64,000 nt of DNA from Streptacidiphilus jeojiense. Its GTDB lineage: Bacteria > Actinomycetota > Actinomycetes > Streptomycetales > Streptomycetaceae. Position 1 is the first letter of the stretch. Every line of letters begins with the position of its first letter. Shown piece after piece: positions 26,056 through 34,047 of this stretch. The position numbers and the translations under genes are program-made. The notes under the pieces are model-generated. The model saw only the letters and a program-made list of their open reading frames with translations, was not told the DNA's origin and ran no database searches. The DNA is taken from contig NZ_JOEH01000033.1 of assembly GCF_000719095.1 (NCBI RefSeq), positions 1 to 64,000 of the forward strand, given 5' to 3'.

Positions 26056-26574
26056 TCAGCTGTGCGTATGTTCGTCCATTGTGGACCACGGGGTGGGACA
26101 CGGGAGCCGGACCGGACGGTCCGGCGGCCCTGCGGCGAGCAGTGAGGCCAGCAGCGACCCCAGGCCCTCCGGGTAGACGGTCTCGGTGCTGGCCAGCAGT
26201 TCCGGCAGCGACCACCACCGCATCTCGTCGACGGTGCGCAGCTCCAGCTCGGTCTGGCCGGAGGCGTCCAGCGCCGTGGTGCCGGTCCTGGCCAGGTAGT
26301 ACCACTCGTCCTGGTCGAAGCTGCGTCCGTCGAAGCTGAAGACGCTGGCGCGGCGGGCCACCAGCGGTCCCAGCGCGATGCCGGTGATCCCGGTCTCCTC
26401 GGCGACCTCGCGACGGGCGGCGTCGGCGAGTTCCTCCTCGCCCTCCACTCCGCCGCCGGGGGTGAACCACCAGGTGCGTCCCGGCACCAGCGGGTCGAAG
26501 CCGTGCAGCAGCAGGATCCTTTCGGCAGGGTCCAGCAGCAGCACCCGGGCCGCCCTTCGGCGCAGCACCGCCAC
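26056..26574 (-). CDS. NUDIX hydrolase
   Basis: A 172-residue pyrophosphohydrolase of the MutT/NUDIX fold. The Nudix box is complete: GGGVEGEEELADAARREV followed by AEETG (G5xE7xREUxEE). The WWFTPGGG lead-in and EWYYLART segment suggest a nucleotide or sugar-nucleotide substrate, but specificity cannot be told. GTG at 26574 lies 4 bases after GGAGGTGA. It is 13 bases upstream of the DUF2469 gene and 17 bases after the first lepB, so it is probably in the signal peptidase transcript. Confidence 0.9.
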   Translation of the reverse strand: MAVLRRRAARVLLLDPAERILLLHGFDPLVPGRTWWFTPGGGVEGEEELADAARREVAEETGITGIALGPLVARRASVFSFDGRSFDQDEWYYLARTGTTALDASGQTELELRTVDEMRWWSLPELLASTETVYPEGLGSLLASLLAAGPPDRPVRLPCPTPWSTMDEHTHS

Positions 26575-26591
26575 CGGTCACCTCCGTACGG

Positions 26592-27326
26592 TCAGGAGCT
26601 GCGGCCCCTCTTGGCGGACCGCTTCCGCAACTGTGCCACGACCGTACCCGCCGCCGCGCTCAGCAACACCAGTGCGGCGCCCCCGATGATCGTCCACTCC
26701 AGTTCCGGCAGCGGGCCGTGGGCGGTGGCGGCCGGCCCCGGCACCGCGTCGAAGGCGCTGGTGCGGCCGATGGTCCTGGCCGTCGACAGCGGCCAGACGG
26801 TGCCCTCGACCCTGGCCTTGACCTCGGACTCCGGGATGGTCCCCTCGGTGATCTCCAGATGCGAGCGCGAGTCCAGCGAGACCGAGCGGTTGTCGCCCAT
26901 CAGGAACAGCCGGCCGGCCGGGACCTTGGCGCTGAACGGCTTGTCCCCCAGCAGCACCGCGCTCGAACTGGAGGTGTTGACGTAGGACTCGGTGACCGGC
27001 TTCCCGTTGACCGTGGTGCGCCCGGCCGAGTCGCAGCAGGCGACGGTGTCGCCGCCGACCCCGATCACCCGCTTGACCATCGCCGAGGTGCCCCAGACCG
27101 GGTCGCTGAAGACGATGATGTCGCCGCGGCCGACCTGGCTGCCCTTGACCGGGTGGGCCAGCACGGTGTCCCCGGGATGCACCGTCGGCGCCATCGAGTC
27201 GGTGGGGACCGAGTACGGCCGGTACTGGACCGCCAGCAGGACGAATCCGCCGACCAGCGCCAGCAGGCCGACGGCTATCCCGATGCCCTGCAGCACTCCG
27301 TCGACCCGCAGTCGCCGTACCGCCAT
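26592..27326 (-). CDS. lepB: Type I signal peptidase (fourth of the cluster)
   Basis: Removes signal peptides on the outer face of the membrane. The 244-residue protein has an N-terminal anchor (about 13-35), catalytic Ser44 in PTDSMAPTV and Lys85 in VKRVIGVGGDTV, the box GRLFLMGDNRSVSLDSR, and a second membrane segment near the C-terminus (about 213-233). The first serine box is PTDSM rather than the PSGSM of the other three copies, so its specificity may differ. ATG at 27326 with GGGGAG 7 bases upstream. Confidence 0.92.
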   Translation of the reverse strand: MAVRRLRVDGVLQGIGIAVGLLALVGGFVLLAVQYRPYSVPTDSMAPTVHPGDTVLAHPVKGSQVGRGDIIVFSDPVWGTSAMVKRVIGVGGDTVACCDSAGRTTVNGKPVTESYVNTSSSSAVLLGDKPFSAKVPAGRLFLMGDNRSVSLDSRSHLEITEGTIPESEVKARVEGTVWPLSTARTIGRTSAFDAVPGPAATAHGPLPELEWTIIGGAALVLLSAAAGTVVAQLRKRSAKRGRSS

Positions 27327-27458
27327 CTCGCCGCTCCCCAGCCTCGTTGCCCGAACCACCGGCACGGCACCCGTACCGCACCCGTACAAGCGGAAGGCCG
27401 CAGGACGTCCCAGCAGATTACTGGTCGGTACCGCGGCCTTCGCAAGGGCTGCCGGCGA

Positions 27459-28481
27459 TCAATCCTGACCGCGGCGCCGGCGCAGCCGGATCCGGCGCTG
27501 CAGGTAGGTGAGCGGGACGGCGCCGATCAGTCCGGCCACGGCCGGCTCGTTCACCAGCAGGGCGCCGGCCTGGGTGCTGATCCCGGACTGGCTGAAGGTG
27601 GACGGGATGGGCAGGGTCGCCCAGTGCGAGATCGGCCAGGCGATGGTGAAGGCACGGCCGACGACGTCGGAGTCGGGCACCGAGCCGCCGCCCGGCTCGT
27701 CCATGTGGTACCGGGAGTCCAGCGAGTCGTTGCGGTGGTCGCCCATCACCCAGATGGAGTTGGCGGGGACCTTCAGTGGGCCGAAGTTCTTGTCGCCGCA
27801 CGGGGTGGCGCCGGGATAGATGTACGGCTCGACCAGGGCCTTGCCGTTGACGTACACCGGCCCGGTGCCCTGGCAGCTGACGGTGTCTCCGCCGACCGCG
27901 ATGACCCGCTTGATCAGGTCCTTCTCATTGGCGGACGGCATCAGGCCGATCCAGCTGAAGACGTCCTGGATCCCGCGCACCAGCGAGTTGCTGCTCTGCT
28001 GCTGTGACGGCTCGTCGGAGAGCCAGTTGCCGGGGTCGTGGAAGACGACGACCTCGCCGCGTGAGGGCTTGCTGCCGAAGTGCGGGGTGAGCTTGTCCAC
28101 CAGCACCCGGTCGTTGATCCGCAGGGTGTTCTCCATGGACCCCGAGGGGATGGAGAAGGCCTGCACCAGGAAGGTCTTGATGAGCAGGGCCAGGACCAGC
28201 GCGACCACGATCAGGATCGGCAGCTCCTTCCAGAAGGAGCGCTGCTTCTTCTGCTTGCCCGCCTTGAGCGGCCCGGGCTCTCCCTGTGTCCCGTTCTCCA
28301 AGAAATCGTCCGCGCCGTCCCCGTGGGGGTCCGCCGCTCCTGCGGTCTGATCGCTGCCCGCGTCTCCACGTCCGGTGTCGTCCACGGACCCAACGGTAGT
28401 GGCCGCCGAATCCTTGGGCTCGCCGACACCCGCGCGGGCACCGATCCCCAGTGGTCCTTCGGGCAAGACCGGCTCCCCCAC
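27459..28481 (-). CDS. lepB: Type I signal peptidase with long N-terminal cytoplasmic tail (third of the cluster)
   Basis: A 340-residue signal peptidase. About 85 acidic, Gly-rich residues precede the membrane anchor (about 88-107). Catalytic Ser115 is in IPSGSMENTL and Lys191 in DLIKRVIAVGGDTV. The insert between them is longer than in the other copies. A C-terminal hydrophobic stretch ends in RRIRLRRRR, a positive-inside anchor. GTG at 28481 follows GAGGAGACGAC. Confidence 0.93.
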   Translation of the reverse strand: MGEPVLPEGPLGIGARAGVGEPKDSAATTVGSVDDTGRGDAGSDQTAGAADPHGDGADDFLENGTQGEPGPLKAGKQKKQRSFWKELPILIVVALVLALLIKTFLVQAFSIPSGSMENTLRINDRVLVDKLTPHFGSKPSRGEVVVFHDPGNWLSDEPSQQQSSNSLVRGIQDVFSWIGLMPSANEKDLIKRVIAVGGDTVSCQGTGPVYVNGKALVEPYIYPGATPCGDKNFGPLKVPANSIWVMGDHRNDSLDSRYHMDEPGGGSVPDSDVVGRAFTIAWPISHWATLPIPSTFSQSGISTQAGALLVNEPAVAGLIGAVPLTYLQRRIRLRRRRGQD

Positions 28482-28543
28482 GTCGTCTCCTCATGTCGCC
28501 AGGCGGGCGGGTCGCGCCCACGCGTGTCGCTGAACCGAACCCG

Positions 28544-29479
28544 TCACCGCTCGGGCCGGGTGCGACTGCGGCGGCGTCCCGGGAAGCGGGGCACAGTCGC
28601 AGCCAAACCCATAACGAGCGGAAGTTCCCCAGGAAGCGGTCCGGACGCTGCTGCGGACGATACTTGACGAAGACTTTGATCTGACGCGGGGGCCGCCGCG
28701 GTCGGGGACGCCACCGGGAACGACTGCACCGGCAGGCTCCGCCAGTGCGAGATCGGCCAGATCACCGCGACGGCGCGGCCCACCACGTCGGATTCCGGGA
28801 CGAACCCCCCGTCCGGATCGGACAGGTGGTAGCGCGAGTCCGCCGAGATGTCCCGGTGGTCGCCCATCACCCAGAGCTTGCCGGCCGGGACGGTCACCTT
28901 GAAGGCGATCCGGGAGGGGACCTCACCGGCGAAGACGTAGGGCTCGTCCAGCGCGGTGCCGTTGACGGTCACCCGGCCCTTGGTGTCGCAGCAGGCGACG
29001 GTGTCGCCCGGGACGCCGATGACCCGCTTGATCAGGTCCCGGTCCGAGGGCAGCAGGCCGACGAAGGTGAACACGTTCTTCACCGCGGTCAGCACCGGTC
29101 CGCTCTTGGGGACCGGGTCGTCCTTCAGCCAGTTGTCGGGGTCCTTGAAGACCACCACCTCGCCGCGCTGCGGCTTGGCCCCGAACCAGGGTGAGAGCTT
29201 GTTGACGACCACCCGGTCGCCGATCCCGATGGTGGTCTGCATCGATCCCGAGGGGATCGAGAACACCTGCACGAAGAAGGTCTGCAGGGCCAGGGTTATC
29301 ACCAGGGCCACCACGATGATCAGGGGTATCTCGCGCAGCAGCGAGCGCTTCCGGCGGCGCTTGGCGCGCTTGGCGGCGCGACGGCGCTCCGCCCGCCCCC
29401 GCTCCGCGCGGTTGCCACCCGCAGCTCCGGCGGGGGCCGTCTCGACCCTCGGTGCCTTGTTCTTACCCCTGCTGCCCAT
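28544..29479 (-). CDS. lepB: Type I signal peptidase (second of the cluster)
   Basis: A 311-residue protease. The strongly basic N-terminal tail (KRAKRRRKR) is followed by an anchor at about 51-70. Catalytic Ser79 is in IPSGSMQTT and Lys151 in DLIKRVIGVPGDTV; the box KLWVMGDHRDISADSR is present. A C-terminal hydrophobic stretch near residue 288-299 may be a second anchor. ATG at 29479 overlaps the 3' end of the upstream copy by 17 bases, so the two are translated from one message. Confidence 0.93.
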   Translation of the reverse strand: MGSRGKNKAPRVETAPAGAAGGNRAERGRAERRRAAKRAKRRRKRSLLREIPLIIVVALVITLALQTFFVQVFSIPSGSMQTTIGIGDRVVVNKLSPWFGAKPQRGEVVVFKDPDNWLKDDPVPKSGPVLTAVKNVFTFVGLLPSDRDLIKRVIGVPGDTVACCDTKGRVTVNGTALDEPYVFAGEVPSRIAFKVTVPAGKLWVMGDHRDISADSRYHLSDPDGGFVPESDVVGRAVAVIWPISHWRSLPVQSFPVASPTAAAPASDQSLRQVSSAAASGPLPGELPLVMGLAATVPRFPGRRRSRTRPER

Positions 29480-30185
29480 GACCGGCGCCCTTCCGCAGTT
29501 CCGACGCCAGCGTCGCGAACGCCGCGGGACGGTCCACCGAACGCCAGTGTCCGACCGGGAGGACCACCCAGTCGACCCTTCCGATCACTTTGTCGACAGG
29601 AACGAACCCGCCGCCGGGGTCGCCGAGATGGTCCCGCGAGTCGCTGGAGTCGGACCGGTGGTCGCCCAGGACGAACAGCCGCCCGGCCGGCACCTTGATC
29701 GAGAACGGCACCTGTGACGGGGCGTCACCCGGGTAGAGGTAGCCGCTCTCGTCCAGCGGCACTCCGTCGACGCTCAGCCGCCCCTTACTGTCGCAGCAGG
29801 TCACGGTGTCGCCGCCGACACCGATCACCCGCTTCACGAAGTCGTCGCCGTTGGCGTCGCCGCTGCCGGACGCCCCGTCGTCGATGAAGGAGCCGCGGCC
29901 GTCGAACACCACCACGTCGCCGCGCTGCGGGCTGCCGAAGCGGTATACCGCCTTGTCGACGATCACCCGGTCACCGATCCGCAGGGTGCCCTCCATCGAA
30001 CCGCTGGGAATCCCGAACGGCTGGGCCACGAACATGTTCACCAGGAACAGCACCACGGCGCAGACCACCGCCAGCAGGGCCACGTCCCGCAGCACTCCGC
30101 GCACAGCAGAGGACCGCGGCCGGGCCTCCGAACCCTCGGGTTCGGAGGAGCAGTCGCGGTCCTCGGGTGCTTCTTGGGTTTCCAT
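29463..30185 (-). CDS. lepB: Type I signal peptidase (first of the cluster)
   Basis: A 240-residue protease with one N-terminal anchor (about 35-53), catalytic Ser63 in IPSGSMEGTL and Lys118 in FVKRVIGVGGDTV, and no C-terminal anchor. It starts at ATG 30185, 38 bases after the rplS stop, so the cluster may be read through from the ribosomal protein operon. Four consecutive signal peptidase genes match the sipW-sipZ cluster known from Streptomyces lividans; I do not assign individual letters. Confidence 0.93.
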   Translation of the reverse strand: METQEAPEDRDCSSEPEGSEARPRSSAVRGVLRDVALLAVVCAVVLFLVNMFVAQPFGIPSGSMEGTLRIGDRVIVDKAVYRFGSPQRGDVVVFDGRGSFIDDGASGSGDANGDDFVKRVIGVGGDTVTCCDSKGRLSVDGVPLDESGYLYPGDAPSQVPFSIKVPAGRLFVLGDHRSDSSDSRDHLGDPGGGFVPVDKVIGRVDWVVLPVGHWRSVDRPAAFATLASELRKGAGHGQQG

Positions 30186-30223
30186 CGCCGCAGCAGCCTA
30201 AGGCACCGCGGTATGAAGGAGAC

Positions 30224-30574
30224 TCAGCGGTCGCGCTTCTCCTTGATCTTCGCGGCCTTGCCGCGCAGGTCACGGAGGTAGTACAGCTTGGCGCGACGGA
30301 CGGCGCCACGGGTCACGACCTCGATCTTCTCGACGATCGGGGTGTGCACCGGGAAGGTGCGCTCGACACCGACGTTGAAGCTGACCTTGCGGACCGTGAA
30401 GGTCTCGCGGATGCCGTCGCCCTGGCGGCGGATGACGACGCCCTTGAACTGCTGGACACGGGAGCGGTTGCCCTCGATGACGCGGACGTGCACGTTGACG
30501 GTGTCACCGGCGCGGAACGCGGGGATGTCGGTGCGCAGCGAAGCCGCGTCGACAGCGGTGAGCAGGTTGCTCAT
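30224..30574 (-). CDS. rplS: 50S ribosomal protein L19
   Basis: A 116-residue ribosomal protein at the 30S-50S interface. It has the typical [32 protein letters not shown] and the C-terminal [24 protein letters not shown] at 30574 ([12 protein letters not shown]) follows GGAGACACATC. The order rpsP-khpA-rimM-trmD-rplS-lepB is the standard one. Confidence 0.96.
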   Translation of the reverse strand: MSNLLTAVDAASLRTDIPAFRAGDTVNVHVRVIEGNRSRVQQFKGVVIRRQGDGIRETFTVRKVSFNVGVERTFPVHTPIVEKIEVVTRGAVRRAKLYYLRDLRGKAAKIKEKRDR

Positions 30575-30735
30575 GATGTGTCTCCATCGCAGGCGCCACG
30601 GGCCACCCACGGAAATCGTGTGAAATGGTTGCGCTGTGTGCCGCTCGGTTGGCGGTGTCTCCCCCGTGGCAGGGGCACCGTGCCGGCTACTGCGACGGTT
30701 GGGTCGCGGGCCGGCCGAGGACAGGCAGCAATCGC

Positions 30736-31560
30736 CTATTGTTCCACACCGTCGGGGGTGCGGAGAAATCGGCCGTCGGACTCGCTCCAGCGCAGGCCCA
30801 TCTCCTCCAGCGCCCGCAGGTCGTGCTTGTCCATGCCGTCGCGCCGCCAGCGCTCCACCAGGTCCGGACGCATCGCCAGGGTGCGGGCGAAGGCCTGCTC
30901 CCGGCGCCAGCGGGCGATCTTCCCGTGGTTGCCGCTGAGCAGCACCTCGGGGACCTCCCGACCGCGCCACTCGGCGGGCTTGGTGTACACCGGGCCCTCC
31001 AGCAGGTCGGTCATCCGCCCCGGTGCGAAGGAGTCGTCCTGGTGCGACTCGGCGTTGCCGAGGACCCCGGGCAGCAGCCGGGCCACCGCCTCCACGATCA
31101 CCAGCACCGCGACCTCGCCGCCGGCCAGCACGTAGTCGCCGATGGAGACCTCGACCACCGGCATGGTCTCGGCGGCCTCCTCGATCACCCGGCGGTCGAT
31201 GCCCTCGTAGCGGGCCGGGGCGAAGGCCAGCCAGGGGCGTCCGGCCAGCTCCTGGGCCAGCTCCTGGGTGAAGGGACGGCCGCTGGGGGTCGGCACCACC
31301 AGGGTCGGCACGGCGCCGTCCTCGGGGCCGGCCGAGGCCACGACGCCCTCCAGGGCGGCCGCCCAGGGCTCCGGCTTCATCACCATGCCGGGGCCGCCCC
31401 CGTACGGGGAGTCGTCGACAGTGCGGTGCACGTCGCTGGTGTGCTCGCGCAGCCCGTGCAGCCGCACGTCCAGCCGGCCGCTGGCGCGGGCCTTGCCGAC
31501 CAGGGAGACGTTCAGCGGTTCGAGGTACTCGGGGAAGATCGTGACCACGTCGATGCGCAC
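30736..31560 (-). CDS. trmD: tRNA (guanine-37-N1)-methyltransferase
   Basis: Methylates G37 of tRNAs reading CNN codons and prevents frameshifts. The 274-residue protein has the SPOUT/TrmD knot signatures [31 protein letters not shown] and [13 protein letters not shown] at 31560, 10 bases after the rimM stop, so co-translated. Confidence 0.96.
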   Translation of the reverse strand: MRIDVVTIFPEYLEPLNVSLVGKARASGRLDVRLHGLREHTSDVHRTVDDSPYGGGPGMVMKPEPWAAALEGVVASAGPEDGAVPTLVVPTPSGRPFTQELAQELAGRPWLAFAPARYEGIDRRVIEEAAETMPVVEVSIGDYVLAGGEVAVLVIVEAVARLLPGVLGNAESHQDDSFAPGRMTDLLEGPVYTKPAEWRGREVPEVLLSGNHGKIARWRREQAFARTLAMRPDLVERWRRDGMDKHDLRALEEMGLRWSESDGRFLRTPDGVEQ

Positions 31561-31570
31561 GGCGGTCGCC

Positions 31571-32128
31571 CTACTCGGAGGCTTCGGCGTCGTCGCGGGC
31601 GGAGGCGACCTCGGCCTGGTCGGTGTCGATCAGACCCGGGGGCGGGGTGAGCACGATCCGCCGCCGTTCCATGTCGATCTCGGGGACGATCTCGGTGACG
31701 AAGGGCACCAGCACCTCGGAGCCGTCCGGCCGCTGCACGCTCAGCAGCTCCTGCGAGGGCAGGTGCGCGATCTCGGTCAGCTCGCCGACCGGAGTGCCGT
31801 CGGCGAGCACCACGGCCAGGCCGATCAGCTGGTGGTCGTAGTACTCCTCCGGGTCGTCCGGACGGTCCTCGGGGTCGATCTCGGCGATCAGCATGGTGCC
31901 GCGCAGCGCCTCGGCCCCGTTGCGGTCGTTGACGCCCTTGAAGCTGAGCAGCAGCCGACCGCTGTGGTAGCGGCCGTCCGCCACGGTGAGCGGTCCGGCC
32001 GTGGCCGGCTCGGTCAGCAGCACGGCGCCGGGGGCGAGCCGCAGGTCCGGCTCGTCGGTGCGTACCTCCACCGTTACCTGGCCCTTGATGCCATGGGCAC
32101 GGCCGATCCGGCCGACGACGAGCTGCAC
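31571..32128 (-). CDS. rimM: 16S rRNA processing protein RimM
   Basis: Assists maturation of the 30S head and binds S19. The 185-residue protein begins [17 protein letters not shown] and has the C-terminal PRC-barrel IPFVTEIV-like segment ([12 protein letters not shown]). GTG at 32128 with AGGAG upstream. It follows khpA, with an 18-bp hairpin between them, so expression may be partly uncoupled from rpsP-khpA. Confidence 0.94.
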   Translation of the reverse strand: MQLVVGRIGRAHGIKGQVTVEVRTDEPDLRLAPGAVLLTEPATAGPLTVADGRYHSGRLLLSFKGVNDRNGAEALRGTMLIAEIDPEDRPDDPEEYYDHQLIGLAVVLADGTPVGELTEIAHLPSQELLSVQRPDGSEVLVPFVTEIVPEIDMERRRIVLTPPPGLIDTDQAEVASARDDAEASE

Positions 32129-32172
32129 GGTGCGATCTCCTGTTTGGAACTGCGGATTGTCGGTGGAAAAGG

Positions 32173-32211
32173 CTCGGGGCCGGTCAGGACGATGTCCTGA
32201 CCGGCCCCGAG
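32173..32211. terminator. Strong hairpin between khpA and rimM
   Basis: A perfect 18-bp stem (32173-32190/32194-32211) with a 3-base loop lies inside the rpsP-khpA-rimM-trmD-rplS gene order. It begins 14 bases past the khpA stop codon. It should terminate or attenuate rpsP-khpA transcripts. Confidence 0.85.
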
Positions 32212-32224
32212 TGGTGCCCTGTGC

Positions 32225-32464
32225 CTAGCGCACGCCGTCGACGTCGACCAGGTCGACGCGGACGCTGCGACCGCCGAGGGCGGTGACCACGGTGCGCAGA
32301 GCACGCGCGGTACGGCCGCCCCGGCCGATGACCTTGCCGAGGTCCTCGGGGTGCACCCGCACCTCGAGGATGCGGCCCCGGCGCAGTTCACGCGAACGCA
32401 CCTGGACCTCGTCCGGATTCTCGACGATGCCCTTCACCAGGTGCTCGAGGGCTTCCTCGAGCAT
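32225..32464 (-). CDS. khpA: KH-domain RNA-binding protein KhpA
   Basis: A 79-residue single KH domain with the RNA-binding loop VIGRGGRTARALR. In other bacteria it pairs with KhpB/Jag and affects cell elongation and RNA stability. ATG at 32464 is 2 bases after the rpsP stop, so it is translated together with rpsP. Confidence 0.94.
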   Translation of the reverse strand: MLEEALEHLVKGIVENPDEVQVRSRELRRGRILEVRVHPEDLGKVIGRGGRTARALRTVVTALGGRSVRVDLVDVDGVR

Positions 32465-32466
32465 GA

Positions 32467-32910
32467 TCAGGACTCGGTGGCCGGAGCAGCGTCGGACTCG
32501 GCGGCGGCCTCGTCCTTCTTGTCCGACTTCTTGGCCTTCGGGGTGATGGCCACACCGGTGGTGGAGTCCTCGAAGCCGGCGACGGCCTTCGCGAACAGGT
32601 GCGAGAAGTCGGTGACCTTGGGCTCGGCGACCTTGAGCGGCGCCGGGGCCGGCAGGCCCTTGAACTGCTGCCAGTCACCGGTCAGCTTGAGGATCGCGAG
32701 CACGGCCTCGGTCGGCTGCGCGCCGACACCCAGCCAGTACTGCGCGCGCTCGCTGTCGACCTTGATGATCGAGGGGTCGTAGGTCGGCTGGTAGATGCCG
32801 ATCTCCTCGATCGCGCGACCGTCACGCTTGGTGCGGGCGTCGGCGACGACGATGCGGTAGTGCGGGGAGCGAATCTTACCGAGACGCTTCAGCTTGATCT
32901 TGACTGCCAC
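32467..32910 (-). CDS. rpsP: 30S ribosomal protein S16
   Basis: A 147-residue S16 that starts [26 protein letters not shown] in the family pattern. The conserved core is about 80 residues; the remainder is an actinobacterial tail rich in Lys, Ala and Glu ([13 protein letters not shown]). GTG at 32910. It heads the rpsP-khpA-rimM-trmD-rplS group; the promoter must lie in 32911-33108. Confidence 0.96.
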   Translation of the reverse strand: MAVKIKLKRLGKIRSPHYRIVVADARTKRDGRAIEEIGIYQPTYDPSIIKVDSERAQYWLGVGAQPTEAVLAILKLTGDWQQFKGLPAPAPLKVAEPKVTDFSHLFAKAVAGFEDSTTGVAITPKAKKSDKKDEAAAESDAAPATES

Positions 32911-33108
32911 GGGAGTGGTTCTCCTGGATTTGACGTGGGTGAGCAGCCGCGCATTCCACGTGGGGTTGCGGCTGCTGGCTGCTCGACGGACACGTCAGCC
33001 GGAGGAGAGAGGGGTCCTGCTCGGCTGCCGAGTACTCAGCTGTCCATTGTGCCATAGCGCGGCGGACCGGCTTACCGCCGGTGCCGCCCGCAGCTACGTA
33101 CGGAAGCC

Positions 33109-33714
33109 TCAGCCCCGGGGTGCGACGTCGGCGATCCGGAACGGCTGGCCGCAGGCGCCGCAGACGATCGAGGCCTGGGCCAGGACCGACGGCACCACCC
33201 GGACGTTGCGCCCGCAGTCGCAGACCGCCTTCACCCGCACGCCGCCCCCGGAGGAGCCGTGCCTGGTGGCGGGGCCGCGGAAGTTGCGGGCCCGGTCCAG
33301 CACCGGACCGCTGGTCGCGGCGGCGTGGGCGCCGAGGGCGAGCTGCAGCCGCTCGATGGTGCCGGCGTACTGCTCACGCGTCTCCGGCCGCATCGTGACC
33401 AGCGAGAAGCCGCTGCTGGGATGGGGATCCGCGGTGTGGTCCAGGCCCAGCTCATCGGCGAGGGCCAGGAAACGGCGGTTGTGGTAGCGCCCTGCCCGCG
33501 AGGTGTCGCGGATGCCGCGCGCGGCGGCCAGGCCGTGGGCGGCCTCGTGGAGCAGTCGCTCAAAGCCCAGTTCAGTGCCGCAGGCCGAAGAGGATTCGCC
33601 GATGAGCGATTCCGGGGCCGCGAGACTGGGCAGGTCGGAGTGGTGGCGCTGGATGTCGCCCCAGGCGAGGGCCAGCTCGGCCGCGAGGACCAGTGGTTGT
33701 TGTGTCGTGCTCAC
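33109..33714 (-). CDS. SprT-like putative zinc metalloprotease with C-terminal zinc ribbon
   Basis: A 201-residue soluble protein. The zincin motif HEAAH (residues 56-60) lies in FERLLHEAAHGLAAARG. The C-terminus has a cysteine cluster (AVCDCGRNVRV ... IVCGACGQPF), as in SprT/Spartan-type proteins that pair a metalloprotease domain with a zinc ribbon. I recognise it as a conserved Streptomyces hypothetical. GTG at 33714 lacks a good ribosome site. Substrate unknown; DNA-protein crosslink repair would fit the fold but is speculation. Confidence 0.75.
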   Translation of the reverse strand: MSTTQQPLVLAAELALAWGDIQRHHSDLPSLAAPESLIGESSSACGTELGFERLLHEAAHGLAAARGIRDTSRAGRYHNRRFLALADELGLDHTADPHPSSGFSLVTMRPETREQYAGTIERLQLALGAHAAATSGPVLDRARNFRGPATRHGSSGGGVRVKAVCDCGRNVRVVPSVLAQASIVCGACGQPFRIADVAPRG

Positions 33715-33887
33715 GCAACGCCAACGAGGGAGAGCCCCTCGATGTTCCGGCGAATGCGGTTTCTCCAGGACACGGCTGGGTCACCGGCTTGGGAGCGCTC
33801 CGAGCGCGGTCCGCACCGGATCCCTGACGGATTGTCATCTTGCTGGTCAGAGAGGGAACTTGAGCGAGGACATACAGAAGTGAAAAG

Positions 33888-33922
33888 CCGGTCCGCCACT
33901 TCGCGGGGAAGCGGCGGACCGG
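33888..33922 (-). terminator. Terminator downstream of proS
   Basis: CCGGTCCGCC (33888-33897) pairs perfectly with 33913-33922, with CTTC/GAAG pairing inside. On the minus strand it is followed by CTTTTC. It lies about 126 bases past the proS stop. Confidence 0.7.
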
Positions 33923-33997
33923 TCGGACTACGTAAATTGACTTGCCCGAATCTCAACAGGCGAGACGAAGCGCTCTCCGCCCGGTACGTCAGGTGCT

Positions 33998-34045
33998 GTC
34001 TCGGGCGGCGCCTCGGGAACCGTCCCGGGCAGCGTCTCGGGCAGT
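33998..34045. repeat. Four imperfect 12-base tandem repeats
   Basis: GTCTCGGGCGGC, GCCTCGGGAACC, GTCCCGGGCAGC and GTCTCGGGCAGT follow one another directly and end 2 bases from the proS stop codon. They might be decayed coding repeats or slippage. No function is apparent. Confidence 0.7.
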
Positions 34046-34047
34046 GC

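Larger units (their letters stand above)
33715..34047. other. Intergenic region after proS (333 bases)
   Basis: No gene is seen. It contains the proS terminator (33888-33922) and four imperfect 12-base tandem repeats (33998-34045). The rest is ordinary sequence that probably carries the promoter of the SprT-like gene. Confidence 0.6.
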
